From the NCBI RefSeq assembly GCF_013403915.1, contig NZ_JABFDI010000004.1:186001-250000 (forward strand): a stretch of DNA of 64,000 bases, in the 5' to 3' direction. The notes beneath the pieces are model-generated. The model worked only from the letters and a program-made list of their open reading frames with translations, was not told the origin of the DNA and did no database searches. Shown here piece after piece: positions 1-9,236 of this stretch. The translations under genes and the position numbers were made by a program. Source of the stretch: Winogradskyella pacifica. Lineage in GTDB: Bacteria; Bacteroidota; Bacteroidia; Flavobacteriales; Flavobacteriaceae. Numbering within the stretch: position 1 is the first letter of the stretch; each line of letters begins with the position of its first letter.

Positions 1-877
1 GATTCGCGTTCCCAATATCTTCACTAGATAAAATTAATAATCGTCTGGCAATAAACTTTACATCTTCTCCACCTTCAATCATTCTAGCTAAATAATAAAC
101 TGCAGCATTTGGATCGCTACCACGAATAGATTTTATAAATGCCGAAATAATATCGTAATGTTGTTCTCCAGCTTTGTCGTAACGAGCGGCTTTGCTTTGT
201 ACTTGTTTTGTCACTAAATCATTCGTGATAATAATTTGATCACCTTCAAACGACGCGACTAATAATTCAAAAATATTAAGTAATTTTCTAGCGTCACCTC
301 CAGATAAGCGGAGTAAAGCTTCGGTTTCTTTTAATTCAATATTTAATTTAGAAAGAGTGGTGTCTTTTTTTATGGCACGTTGTAATAAGGCTTCTAAATC
401 TGCTTTACTAAAAGCATTTAAAGTATAAACTTGGCAACGCGATAATAATGCAGAAATAACTTCAAAACTTGGGTTTTCTGTGGTTGCACCAATTAGCGTT
501 ACCCACCCTTTCTCAACAGCTTCTAAAAGTGAATCTTGTTGCGATTTGCTGAAACGATGAATTTCATCAATAAACAATATCGGGTTTTTTGTAGTGAACA
601 TACCACCACTTTTCTTAGCTTTATCTATAACTTCTCTAATGTCTTTAACACCAGAATTTATAGCACTTAACTTAAAGAATGGACGGTCAGATTCATTAGC
701 AATTACATTAGCCAGTGTTGTTTTTCCAATGCCAGGAGGTCCCCAAAGTATAAGAGAAGGAATCACACCATTTTTAATTTGCTGATAGAGCATACCATTT
801 TTACCAACTAAATGTTGCTGACTTAAATAATCATCTAATGTATTTGGTCTTAAACGTTCTGCTAATGGAATATTCAT
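1..877 (-). CDS. rarA: RarA/MgsA-type AAA+ ATPase (replication-associated recombination protein A), 3' end outside window
   Basis: The reading frame starts at the ATG read leftwards from 877 and runs off the left edge, so only the N-terminal ~292 residues are present. It begins [17 protein letters not shown] and carries a Walker A (GPPGIGKTT), a Walker B ([10 protein letters not shown]) and a sensor-1 region ([11 protein letters not shown]), followed by the RarA lid and the start of the cluster-C region ([15 protein letters not shown]). RarA proteins are clamp-loader-like ATPases acting at stalled replication forks. The motif order and spacing are those of RarA rather than RuvB or DnaX, which makes the assignment firm. 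The gene is divergent from the rhomboid gene at 1028, with about 150 bases between them. Confidence 0.93.
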   Translation of the reverse strand, partial: MNIPLAERLRPNTLDDYLSQQHLVGKNGMLYQQIKNGVIPSLILWGPPGIGKTTLANVIANESDRPFFKLSAINSGVKDIREVIDKAKKSGGMFTTKNPILFIDEIHRFSKSQQDSLLEAVEKGWVTLIGATTENPSFEVISALLSRCQVYTLNAFSKADLEALLQRAIKKDTTLSKLNIELKETEALLRLSGGDARKLLNIFELLVASFEGDQIIITNDLVTKQVQSKAARYDKAGEQHYDIISAFIKSIRGSDPNAAVYYLARMIEGGEDVKFIARRLLILSSEDIGNAN

Positions 878-996
878 AATTCAAAATTACGAAATGCTTT
901 TGTGATGGATTAATGAAATCTATGAAATTGATGTTAAAACTGGAGGGAATAAATTTTATGTTTCTGCCATTATTTCAGACAATTCAATTTTGGCTA

Positions 997-1004
997 TAAA
1001 TTTG
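997..1004 (+). promoter_or_regulatory. Bacteroidota -7 box (TAAATTTG) upstream of the rhomboid gene
   Basis: TAAATTTG matches the TAnnTTTG -7 consensus of Bacteroidota housekeeping promoters. A weak -33-like TTTC lies 20 bases upstream (973-976). The start codon at 1028 is 23 bases downstream. A second TAAATTTG at 1017-1024 lies too near the start to be obviously useful. Confidence 0.4.
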
Positions 1005-1027
1005 AAAGACTTTAGTTAAATTTGAAT

Positions 1028-1789
1028 ATGAGCAAAACGCAACATTTTAAATACTCTAATACTATTATTATCTATCCTTTGATAATTTTATTTGCTATTT
1101 GGTTGGTGTTTTGGTATCAGGTTAGGATCGATAGTGGTATCAAAGCCTTCGGTATTAGACCGCAAAAGTTAGAAGGACTTTCAGGAATAATTACAAGTCC
1201 GTTTTTACACGGAGATATTAATCATATTTACAATAATTCGATTCCGCTTTTTGTGCTGACAGTCGCCTTATTTTATTTCTATAATAAGATCGCATGGAAG
1301 GTTATGAGCTTTGGTATTTTGCTTTCTGGCTTTATGACTTGGCTTATCGCTAGTTCAGGTAATCATATAGGTGCAAGTGGATTGGTTTATGTCTTAGTCA
1401 GCTTTATATTTTTTAAAGGCATATTCGCCAAACATTACCGACTTATAGCGCTATCGTTAGTTGTTATCTTTCTTTATGGAAGTATGATTTGGTATGTCTT
1501 TCCTATAAAAAGCGGAATGTCTTGGGAAGGTCACTTAAGCGGTTTAGTTACAGGTTTGGTGTTCGCTTTAATTTTTAGAAAACAAGTTGCAAAACCCGAC
1601 CGTTATATATGGGAACAACCCGATTATAACGAAGATGATGATCCGTTTATGAAACACTTTGATGAAAACGGGAATTTTATTGAGTTTGAGCCCGAAGTTG
1701 AAATTGAAAATGAAGATGAACTCGAAATTGAACCTAAAATAAATCAAGCTCAAAGAATCAATTACATCTTTAAGAAAAAGGAAGACTAA
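1028..1789 (+). CDS. rhomboid family intramembrane serine protease
   Basis: A 253-residue polytopic membrane protein. Known rhomboids cleave transmembrane segments using a Ser-His dyad inside the membrane. Visible here are the loop-1/TM2 motif HGDINHIYNN near residue 63, the catalytic-serine motif GASG near residue 118, and the histidine motif GHLSGLVTG near residue 170. About six hydrophobic segments are present. The C-terminal ~50 residues are strongly acidic and cytosolic-looking (EIENEDELEIEPK), an extension past the core fold. I place the start at ATG 1028; an in-frame TTG six bases earlier at 1022 is possible but less likely. The substrate is unknown. It converges on rlmB with no clear terminator between them. 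Confidence 0.88.
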   Translation: MSKTQHFKYSNTIIIYPLIILFAIWLVFWYQVRIDSGIKAFGIRPQKLEGLSGIITSPFLHGDINHIYNNSIPLFVLTVALFYFYNKIAWKVMSFGILLSGFMTWLIASSGNHIGASGLVYVLVSFIFFKGIFAKHYRLIALSLVVIFLYGSMIWYVFPIKSGMSWEGHLSGLVTGLVFALIFRKQVAKPDRYIWEQPDYNEDDDPFMKHFDENGNFIEFEPEVEIENEDELEIEPKINQAQRINYIFKKKED

Positions 1790-1868
1790 ATTTTATCAGC
1801 GAAAGAACAGCTAATGTGATTCAAGGTAAAAAATGATTTAAGTTCAATTTTACAATTATAGCTAAAGG

Positions 1869-2603
1869 CTAACTACGTTGCCTAACAGCTTCATATAAAA
1901 ACGCACCACAAGCAACAGAAACATTCAAAGATTCAATCTCTCCTAATATTGGAAGTTTGGCTTGGTCATCAACTACTTTTAATACAGACGGATTAATACC
2001 TCTACCTTCAGAACCCATTATTATAGCGCACGGTTCTTTAAATGATACATCGTATAAAAAGTGCTCTGCTTTTTCTGTTGCGGCAATAACTTTTATACCT
2101 GAAGATTGCATATGAAATACAGCATCTTTTATGTGATCTACTTTGCAAATAGGCATTTTAAAGATAGCGCCAGCACTTGTTTTAATAGTATCTCCATTAA
2201 TAGGAGCTCCACCTTTTTTCTGAATAATGATACCATTAACACCTGTACATTCTGCTGTACGCACAATAGCACCAAAATTTCTAACATCACTTAACTGATC
2301 TAATAAAAGAAATAATGGGGTTTTTCCAGATTCGATAACGCTCATTACTAAGTCATCGATATCATGAAACTCAATTGGTGAAATTTGAGCCACAGCTCCT
2401 TGATGATTTCCACGAGTTAAACGATTTAGTTTTTCGATAGGTACGTAAGATGAATTAATACCTGCAGAACGAATAGCTTGCTCTAGTTCTTTAAACAATT
2501 CACCTTGCAATCCTTTTTGCATAAAAACCTTATCGATGGTTTCGTTAGATTTAATGGCTTCTATAATTGCTCTAATTCCAAAAATGGTGGTTTCGTTTTT
2601 CAT
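1869..2603 (-). CDS. rlmB: 23S rRNA (guanosine-2'-O-)-methyltransferase, TrmH/RlmB family
   Basis: A 244-residue SPOUT-class RNA methyltransferase. An N-terminal substrate-binding domain (TTIFGIRAIIEAIKSNETID) is followed by the trefoil-knot SAM domain with its three motifs: NFGAIVRTAECTGV, IIMGSEGRGI and LNVSVACGAFLYEAVR. Family members methylate the ribose of a conserved guanosine in the 23S peptidyl-transferase region; other TrmH paralogues modify different positions, so the exact target is inferred. I use the ATG at 2603, where MKNETTIFG begins as in homologues, rather than an upstream in-frame start at 2633 that would run through the terminator stem. The gene lies downstream of the SusCD operon terminator and probably has its own promoter. 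Confidence 0.88.
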   Translation of the reverse strand: MKNETTIFGIRAIIEAIKSNETIDKVFMQKGLQGELFKELEQAIRSAGINSSYVPIEKLNRLTRGNHQGAVAQISPIEFHDIDDLVMSVIESGKTPLFLLLDQLSDVRNFGAIVRTAECTGVNGIIIQKKGGAPINGDTIKTSAGAIFKMPICKVDHIKDAVFHMQSSGIKVIAATEKAEHFLYDVSFKEPCAIIMGSEGRGINPSVLKVVDDQAKLPILGEIESLNVSVACGAFLYEAVRQRS

Positions 2604-2607
2604 TTGG

Positions 2608-2615
2608 CGAAGGTA
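2608..2615 (-). promoter_or_regulatory. possible -7 box (TACCTTCG) for rlmB
   Basis: On the minus strand the bases just before the rlmB start read TACCTTCG, a one-mismatch match to TAnnTTTG. It sits only four bases from the start codon and abuts the operon terminator at 2617-2650, so transcription from it would give an almost leaderless message. No convincing -33 TTTG is visible. Confidence 0.3.
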
Positions 2616-2616
2616 C

Positions 2617-2650
2617 AAAAAAACCATCCGCATTTGCAGATGGTTTTTTT
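2617..2650 (-). terminator. rho-independent terminator of the SusCD operon
   Basis: An AAAAAAACCATC arm (2617-2628) pairs perfectly with GATGGTTTTTTT (2639-2650). The loop contains a further GCA/TGC mini-stem. Read on the minus strand it is a hairpin followed by seven T's, 26 bases after the last gene of the operon. The A and T tracts make it symmetrical, so it could also stop plus-strand transcription. Confidence 0.85.
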
Positions 2651-2675
2651 CAATTGTTAAATATAATTTGATGTT

Positions 2676-3176
2676 TTATGGTAGATCATCAACTTGGGCT
2701 GTACTTTTATATCCTGAGTATACCCATATTTCTCCTGGGATATCAGAAAATTCTGCCTCAAAATAGATACTATCAACTACGTCTCCTGTAGGAGTAGTAG
2801 CACCATTTTTTATAATTTGACCTCCAGTGATGGTTACAGTTACGCCATAATAGAGTTCATCTAAATCATTCCCAGAAAAAGATAATGCGTTAAAATCTAC
2901 GTTAACTTTAGTCTTTAATCCCCAGCTGTGTTCTAAATCATCTATCCACATGGCATCCGTGCCATTATCAGAGGAGTTATAGGTACTTATGGTGTTAGTG
3001 CCTTGAGGAGAACCATCCCAAGTCATGTCAACAACCCATTTGCCTCTCATTTCTTCAAGTGCAATATTACTTTCATCCGCTAATGTATCATTATCGCAAG
3101 ATGTAAAGGATGCCATAAAGACTATTGCTACAAATAGACAGCGAATTTTTTTGACGAGTTTATTATTATATTTCAT
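2676..3176 (-). CDS. small surface lipoprotein, possibly of the calycin-like lipid-binding putative hydrolase family
   Basis: This 166-residue protein has a lipoprotein signal peptide ending in a FTSC lipobox (Cys near residue 27), followed by an acidic stretch (DNDTLADES) that suits a surface-export signal. The mature part (MRGKWVVDMTWDG, TYNSSDNGTDAMWIDD, WGLKTKVNVDF) resembles the short Bacteroidota lipoproteins annotated as lipid-binding putative hydrolases; that match is from memory and is moderate. It is the last gene of the susC-susD operon, 16 bases after the preceding gene and directly before the terminator. Its position suggests an accessory part of the outer-membrane importer rather than an enzyme. 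No catalytic motif is evident. Confidence 0.7.
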   Translation of the reverse strand: MKYNNKLVKKIRCLFVAIVFMASFTSCDNDTLADESNIALEEMRGKWVVDMTWDGSPQGTNTISTYNSSDNGTDAMWIDDLEHSWGLKTKVNVDFNALSFSGNDLDELYYGVTVTITGGQIIKNGATTPTGDVVDSIYFEAEFSDIPGEIWVYSGYKSTAQVDDLP

Positions 3177-3192
3177 TTTTGTTATTTTTTAA

Positions 3193-3957
3193 TTAATAGT
3201 AAATATCAGTTTGAGTAAAGACTGTTTCAAATGCATAAGGACCAGCGTCCCAGTTAACTCTAAGTGTTAGAGTTCCTGCAACAGGATCGACTATTAAACT
3301 AGAAAAAGTATTTGTTCCTCCAAAAGTATTGGTAGTAACCGGACCTTCACTTGTAAAATTATTTGAAGGAATGTCATTGGCAACGAGTATCATACCTAAT
3401 GTTGCATAAGAAACACCAAGTGCTCTTCCATATTCATACCATCCACCTTGCGCATCAGATATTGCGTATCTATTATTACCTAGGTCTTTAATTATAAATG
3501 GTCCATTATCTTGATAGCCATCAGGTGAAACTCCGTCCCTGGACACAGAGGCAGTATACATCCCAGCTATACTAGTTACTAAATCACCATTACATTCAGG
3601 GTATAAAACTTCCCTAAATGCAGTAGCTGGAATTTCGTCTTCATTAAATGCACTATATGAGACTAAATACACATCGGGTCCATCTTCTACTGATGTTCCA
3701 CCAAAGTATTTTGATCTAACATTTGTATTTAAATTTATTTCTTCACCTGCGACTGATGCTACAGCACCAGGGTCTGAATAAGAGGTTGCTTCACAATCAA
3801 GAACGACATTACCACCCTCAAGGGTAATTAAAGGTAAAAAAGTTACTTGTGATTTATCATCTGCGCCAGGTGAATCAACACTAGGATCACAACTAGTCGA
3901 TATCAATCCTAAGATTGAAAATATGTAAATTAAATATTTAGATTTTTTCATTTTCAT
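3193..3957 (-). CDS. SusE-position surface lipoprotein with N-terminal Ig-like (DUF5011/5012-like) domain
   Basis: A 254-residue lipoprotein (lipobox ISTSC, Cys near residue 23). After an acidic linker, residues ~38-110 look like a DUF5011/DUF5012 Ig-like domain (PLITLEGGNVVLDCEATSYS, then SDPGAVASVAGEEI), a fold common in SusE-type and cell-surface binding proteins. The C-terminal half (GMYTASVSRDG, GPFIIKDLGNNRYAISDAQG, GWYEYGRALG) is a beta-rich region typical of accessory lipoproteins of SusCD loci. It lies nine bases after susD and 16 before the last lipoprotein, so it is co-transcribed. Likely role: ligand capture at the importer mouth. It starts MKMKK; the second Met is an equally good start. 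No hydrolase motif is seen. Confidence 0.75.
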   Translation of the reverse strand: MKMKKSKYLIYIFSILGLISTSCDPSVDSPGADDKSQVTFLPLITLEGGNVVLDCEATSYSDPGAVASVAGEEINLNTNVRSKYFGGTSVEDGPDVYLVSYSAFNEDEIPATAFREVLYPECNGDLVTSIAGMYTASVSRDGVSPDGYQDNGPFIIKDLGNNRYAISDAQGGWYEYGRALGVSYATLGMILVANDIPSNNFTSEGPVTTNTFGGTNTFSSLIVDPVAGTLTLRVNWDAGPYAFETVFTQTDIYY

Positions 3958-3966
3958 TTTTTTAAA

Positions 3967-5427
3967 TTAATTATCCCAAAAGATATTATCTGTTATACTT
4001 CGCTGTGAAGGTGCATTAGGGTTTAAGCTTCTTTCAGTTTGTGGATAAAGCCATGCAGAAGGAAATTCTCCAGCAGGTAGTACAGATAATGGCGGTGTTT
4101 GCCAAATCCCCTCAGTAAATAGTCTGCTTGTAGGTCTATCAAAGCGACGTGCTTCAATCCAACCCTCATCTTCTTGTGTTCCATTTAAGGATATCCATTT
4201 CTGAACTCCTATCAAATCCAGTCTATCATCTAAAGAAGCAGAACTTGAATATCCTAGAGAACTAATGTATGAAGCGGCATCTAATCCCATATAAGTAAAG
4301 TTCAGATCAATTGCAGTTGCAAAAGCATTAGTTTCATCATCACCTGTACCATATCTAGCATCAGCTTCAGATCTAAGGAACCAAACTTCCCACGGGCTCA
4401 TTAAAATAACTGGATTGTTAGAACCGTAAGCATAATCACTTGCCAAACTATAATCCGTGTCTGTAGCCGTAAAAGGTTCATCGTCAATGGTCCCTTGGTC
4501 AATACCACGTATAGCTCCAACAGAGGTTCCGGATGTTGCTACATTATAAAACACCTGGTCCCTTGGATCATTTAATGACTCAAGCTCATTTAGGGTACCG
4601 TTACTAGCGAAATAAAACATTCCGACGCCGAATTCAGCTCTGGCGAACATAGGATTTTGATCTCCTGACGCTCCAGAATAATTCATTGACGGCATATCGT
4701 CAACAGTTTCTATAAATGTACCATTGCTAATTAAATTCTGTACGGCAGCCGACGGTGAAGATACTTCAGAAGTTCTCATTAGTACTCTTAACTTTAAAGA
4801 GTTGGCAAATTTAATCCATTTGGAAAGATCTCCGTTATATATAAAATCATCCGTTCCAATATCCCCATCTACTGCAGCATCCAATTCACTAAGTGCATCA
4901 TCCAACATAGTAACAAGAGCAGGGTAAATAGTGGATTGTGCTGAATCATAACTTGGAGCTAAATTAGATCCATCTGCTATGGCACCAGATAGAGCTTCTG
5001 TGAATGGAATATCTCCAAAATGATCTACTAAACCTTGAAATATATAAGCTTTTAAAACTTTTGAAACACCTCGATAAGCTGCTGAACTACTATTCTTATC
5101 GATATAATCTAAATCCGCGAGTGAATTGGCATAAGCACGTTGCCAATATCCATCATTATCCCCAGCTTGTTGAACGTAGCGTTCTGAATTTCCTATGGCA
5201 ACACCTATACCCCAAGTGTAGTATTGGCTCCATACAAATGAGTCGCTGTAATTCAAATCAGTATCAATGATATAACCCAAAAAACCTAAAGAAGAACTCA
5301 AAATTTGGGCATCATCTGCAGTTGGGAATGTGTTAGGGTCTATATTAATCTCATCTAAACTTTCTTCGCAAGAAAAGTAAAAGACCGTTAGACAGCATAT
5401 TATAATTGTTTTTATTGTGTTTTTCAT
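3967..5427 (-). CDS. SusD/RagB-like nutrient-binding outer-membrane lipoprotein (SusD-like_2 type)
   Basis: 486 residues from the ATG at 5427; upstream in-frame codons back to 5466 overlap susC and I reject them. A signal peptide ends in YFSC (Cys 20), followed by the acidic EESLDE surface-export pattern and the family hallmark INIDPNTFPTADD. The helical TPR-like body contains GDIPFTEA and LVDHFGDI, and the C-terminal region has PWEVWFLRSEADARYG. The N-terminal and middle motifs fit the SusD-like_2 subfamily better than starch-type SusD. SusD proteins form the lid over a SusC barrel and deliver ligand. The gene starts ten bases after susC. No glycoside hydrolases are nearby, so the substrate need not be a glycan; peptides are a serious option. 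Confidence 0.88.
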   Translation of the reverse strand: MKNTIKTIIICCLTVFYFSCEESLDEINIDPNTFPTADDAQILSSSLGFLGYIIDTDLNYSDSFVWSQYYTWGIGVAIGNSERYVQQAGDNDGYWQRAYANSLADLDYIDKNSSSAAYRGVSKVLKAYIFQGLVDHFGDIPFTEALSGAIADGSNLAPSYDSAQSTIYPALVTMLDDALSELDAAVDGDIGTDDFIYNGDLSKWIKFANSLKLRVLMRTSEVSSPSAAVQNLISNGTFIETVDDMPSMNYSGASGDQNPMFARAEFGVGMFYFASNGTLNELESLNDPRDQVFYNVATSGTSVGAIRGIDQGTIDDEPFTATDTDYSLASDYAYGSNNPVILMSPWEVWFLRSEADARYGTGDDETNAFATAIDLNFTYMGLDAASYISSLGYSSSASLDDRLDLIGVQKWISLNGTQEDEGWIEARRFDRPTSRLFTEGIWQTPPLSVLPAGEFPSAWLYPQTERSLNPNAPSQRSITDNIFWDN

Positions 5428-5437
5428 GTTCTTTTTT

Positions 5438-8400
5438 TTAAAATGACAATTGTACATTAAGACCAATACTTCTTGAAGAAGGCGTTTGAGAGGTTTCTAT
5501 CCCTTGTGCATTACCCGTTAAGGCAGGCCCATTGACTTCAGGGTCGGCGTATTTATTTTCATCAGGCAACCAATACCAGAGATTCTTACCATAAATAGAT
5601 AATTTGACATTATTGATAAAGGCATCCTCTAAAAATTTTTGAGGCAGATTATAACTCAATTCTACTTCTCTTAACTTTACATAGCTAGCATCTATTAATT
5701 GAGTTGAGACAGGAGCATCATAGTTGGTATAATAATCCTGTTCCGTAATAGCAACGGTATTTTCAGAGAAAGTACCATCTCCATTATCGACTACAGAATT
5801 GGGAAATATAAAAGACTCCCTATTATAAATTGTGGTATTTACTCCAGTTCCATTAAATTCACCATTGTATTTAGATTGGGAAGCAAATAGACCTCCTTTT
5901 TTCATGTCGAACAAGACACGCATTCCAAATCCTTTATAATTAACATTGGTGCCAAAACTCAATAAATAGTCAGGTTGAAAATTTCCTAAAATCAAATCTT
6001 CATCAGGATAGACTGGAAAACCTGTATTGCCATCAACTATAACTTGCCCTTGATCGTTATATTTAAAATCATTACCTTTAAATGCACCGTATGGTAAACC
6101 TTCTTTAGCAACTAAAGTTACCGTTGTACCAGCGGCAAAGCCAAATGTCCCAAGTGTTAACTCATCTAAGTCGTCTGTAATTTTAACGACCTCGTTATCA
6201 TTTTTTGCATAGGACCCAAACAGTTCAAAATCCAGTCCGTCAACAACTCCATTAAGCGGTTTTAAGCTTAAAGTTAGCTCATGACCTTTATTTTCCATTC
6301 TTCCAATGTTTACAGCAGTTTGAGTATATCCTGTAGATCTTGGAAGATCTATTGTTACAATTTGGTCATCATGGATGGAGTGATAATAGGTGTAGGCTAT
6401 GTTAATTTTATTTTTAAAGAAACTCAAATCAGCACCAACTTCATAAGTCGTTGTTAATTCAGGTTTAAGGTTAGGATTTCCTATTACATCACCTAGAGTA
6501 AACCCAGGGGTGTTACCAATTGGAAAGAAGAGTGAAAAATCACCTAGATTTGCAATATTAGGATTTCCATCAAAATAAGAATCTAAGAGGTATATACCTG
6601 CATCTTTACCAGAAGTACCATAACTTCCTCGAAGCTTACCGTAAGTTAGAACATCGTTTTTAATATTAAAAAGATCTGTAAATATTATGGATCCACCAAC
6701 AGCACCATATAAAAAAGAGTTGTTTTCAGCCGGTAATGTAGAAGACCAGTCATTTCGTGCGGACACTTCTAAAAATGCAGCATTTTTATAGCCTAAAGTA
6801 GCATTAGCTAAAGCGCCATATATCCTATATTTACTCCTAAACATGGCTGATGTTGGGGTTTGTACACTGTTAGATAAATTGTAAACTCCGTCAACGACCA
6901 AACCACCAATAGTGCTTCCGGTTAAACTCTTATATTCTCTTTGAAAGAAATTGTAACCAGCGGTAACGTCTAATTTAATGTTTTCACTTAAGTCATTCGT
7001 GTAATTTGCCAAAATTGAAGCGTCTAAATTTATACTTCTACTGTTAAAATTAGTGTAGTCCCCTAGGGAGGTATGTCTGCCTCCACGAGTTGTTTGTTCA
7101 AAATTATCGATCCATACAATTTGTTCTGCAGGGGAATAACTAGGTGTCCAAATATCAGTTTGCGTAGACACGATATTTCCTCCAAAACGTCCAGTAAGTG
7201 ATAAATTTTTGTAAAGGTCATAGGTTACGGATACATTGGCAAGAAGGTTATCAATTGCTGCCTCATTACCATATTCGTTTAATATATAGTAAGGGTTTAC
7301 CGAAGAATACGATCCCCAATAGCCATCTGTATCATGAAACGGACTCGTATAGTCCCTTAATTCCGACAAGGGTATATTAATAGGAGATTGTAAGGCCATT
7401 GCATAAGCATTATTTCCTTCAAAAGCACGGGATCCTTCTTGTGCCGTATTTTGTCTTACGTTGGCATAACTAACTTTAAAAGCAGACTGTAATTTATCAC
7501 TTAATTTTGCCGAAGAGTTGAACGTAAAGTTATTCCTCTTGTAATAGGTATTATCCAAAGTACCCGTTTGATCCGTGTTTCCAAAAGAAGTAAAATAATT
7601 ATATCCATCCTTAGATCCAGAAACGCTAACGTTATGACTAGTAGTGTAACCTGTATTGAAAAAGTCTTTTAGTTGATTTCTTACGGCGCTATAAGGTCTG
7701 GTTAGGGATTCCAATGCTCCATCACCATCGGAATCAATTGGACTGGTCCATGGACGTACAACACCATCAAATGCTGGTCCCCAAGACCAGTTCTCACCTG
7801 AATCTAAACTAGCGGTATCAAACCCTTGTCCGAATTCATTTTGGCGTTGTAAAACAATTATAGCGTTGTCCATTGATGTTGAGCCATTGTAGTTCACTTT
7901 CATCTTGCTACCTTTTCCACTTTTAGTAGTTACCAATACGACTCCTGATGCACCACGTGATCCATAAAGCGACGTTGCTGATGGACCTTTAAGTATCGTT
8001 ACCGACTCAATATCGTCAGGGTTAATGTCATTGAATCTATTACCATAATCCGCATATCCCGTAGTGGATGCACCAGCACCACCTCGAGTTGTAGAGTTGT
8101 CAATGGCAATTCCGTCAACAATAATTAGCGCATTGTTATTACCAGTAAGGGAACCTTCACCTCTCAGTACAATTCTTGTAGAAGCTCCTACAGACCCTGA
8201 GCCGGTTGATAATTTTACACCAGCTGCCTTACCTCTTAATGCTTCTAAAGCGTTTTTATTTGGAGTAGATAGTAAGTCTTCTGATTTTAATGTTTGGTTG
8301 GCGTAAACAACCTGTCTAGCATTTCGATCACCGGTGCCTATCGCAGTAATTACAACTTCATCAAGAGCTGATGTATCTTCGAGAAGCTGCACATTGATAA

Positions 8401-8668
8401 TATTCGAGGCACTTACGACCATTTCTTGGGGTACATATCCGACATAGCTAAATACTAAAGTGCTACCAGTATTTGCACTAATTGAATACTTACCATCAAA
8501 ATCCGTAGATACACCATTGGAAGTACCTTTAACTAAAACAGTTGCTCCAGGTAAGGGCAGGCTAGAGTCATCTGTAACTGTACCTGAAATTATTTTCTCT
8601 TGCGCAAACGAGATCTGAGCAAGAAGCACTAATATAAGTGCTAACATTCCTTTGAAGTTTGTTTTCAT
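5438..8668 (-). CDS. SusC/RagA family TonB-linked outer-membrane transporter
   Basis: A 1076-residue protein with a cleavable signal peptide (to about residue 22, ISFAQ). A carboxypeptidase-D regulatory-like domain follows (~24-108: ISGTVTDDSSLPLPGATVLV), then a TonB-box-like acidic stretch (SALDEVVITAIGTG), the plug domain (~120-250, with NALEALRGKAAGVKL and LYGSRGASGVVLVTTK) and a 22-strand-type barrel ending in NVQLSF with terminal Phe. It imports a substrate across the outer membrane using TonB energy, with SusD as lid. It is the first gene of a four-gene minus-strand operon ending at 2617. The 568 bases upstream hold no gene and presumably the promoter. Confidence 0.95.
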   Translation of the reverse strand: MKTNFKGMLALILVLLAQISFAQEKIISGTVTDDSSLPLPGATVLVKGTSNGVSTDFDGKYSISANTGSTLVFSYVGYVPQEMVVSASNIINVQLLEDTSALDEVVITAIGTGDRNARQVVYANQTLKSEDLLSTPNKNALEALRGKAAGVKLSTGSGSVGASTRIVLRGEGSLTGNNNALIIVDGIAIDNSTTRGGAGASTTGYADYGNRFNDINPDDIESVTILKGPSATSLYGSRGASGVVLVTTKSGKGSKMKVNYNGSTSMDNAIIVLQRQNEFGQGFDTASLDSGENWSWGPAFDGVVRPWTSPIDSDGDGALESLTRPYSAVRNQLKDFFNTGYTTSHNVSVSGSKDGYNYFTSFGNTDQTGTLDNTYYKRNNFTFNSSAKLSDKLQSAFKVSYANVRQNTAQEGSRAFEGNNAYAMALQSPINIPLSELRDYTSPFHDTDGYWGSYSSVNPYYILNEYGNEAAIDNLLANVSVTYDLYKNLSLTGRFGGNIVSTQTDIWTPSYSPAEQIVWIDNFEQTTRGGRHTSLGDYTNFNSRSINLDASILANYTNDLSENIKLDVTAGYNFFQREYKSLTGSTIGGLVVDGVYNLSNSVQTPTSAMFRSKYRIYGALANATLGYKNAAFLEVSARNDWSSTLPAENNSFLYGAVGGSIIFTDLFNIKNDVLTYGKLRGSYGTSGKDAGIYLLDSYFDGNPNIANLGDFSLFFPIGNTPGFTLGDVIGNPNLKPELTTTYEVGADLSFFKNKINIAYTYYHSIHDDQIVTIDLPRSTGYTQTAVNIGRMENKGHELTLSLKPLNGVVDGLDFELFGSYAKNDNEVVKITDDLDELTLGTFGFAAGTTVTLVAKEGLPYGAFKGNDFKYNDQGQVIVDGNTGFPVYPDEDLILGNFQPDYLLSFGTNVNYKGFGMRVLFDMKKGGLFASQSKYNGEFNGTGVNTTIYNRESFIFPNSVVDNGDGTFSENTVAITEQDYYTNYDAPVSTQLIDASYVKLREVELSYNLPQKFLEDAFINNVKLSIYGKNLWYWLPDENKYADPEVNGPALTGNAQGIETSQTPSSRSIGLNVQLSF

Positions 8669-9236
8669 ATTTATTATAGATTAGATGTGATTGTTATCAA
8701 ATATGGTAAAATTTTGTTAAAAATCCTATAATTACATAATAAATATTATTGCGAGGAATTGTTTTGAGGTTTTTTTGCTATCAATGTGGGCTTGCCATCT
8801 CTTTAAAGTACTGTGGATAGGGTGAATTTGTTTTGTTAGGTGTAAGTGACTTTATTGTAGGTTATTACTAATTGTATCACTATAACTAAGGATTGTTTAA
8901 AGACTATTTTTAATTGGAAGAGGAAGGATTTCTGAATTTGTCAGAACAAGCTTAGATTAAGGCTGGGGTTATTTATTAAAAACTATCGAATCTACCTTTG
9001 TTTTAGATCAGTTTTTTACTTTTACCAGTATTGGGTAAATAAATTTTAAATAGGCTATACTAGTTTGTTTTAATGAATATAATATAGTTGCCTCTGTTTT
9101 CTTGACTAATTGTGTAATGGGAATATTCGTTTAAATTTTAGAAACTCAATCCTAATCATCTATTTGTAGGATTAGCTTATGATTTGGTAAGCGTTAATAA
9201 TCATAAATTTTTACCGTTCGTTTATATTTAAAACCA
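8669..9236. other. 568-base non-coding region between the susC start and the end of the POTRA/barrel gene
   Basis: I find no plausible coding frame. The region must hold the susC promoter (minus strand), but no clean TTTG-N19-TAnnTTTG pair is visible near the start. A plus-strand TACCTTTG lies at 8993-9000 without a recognisable gene downstream. The sequence is AT-rich with no strong hairpin that I could find. Confidence 0.5.

Noticed and set aside
594-785. A 63-codon plus-strand frame within rarA
   Set aside because: It is the antisense shadow of the Walker A/B region of rarA.
5438-8668. SusCD locus as a polysaccharide utilization locus
   Set aside because: No carbohydrate-active enzyme, sulfatase or HTCS/ECF regulator accompanies it, and the SusD subtype and extra lipoproteins fit peptide importers better.
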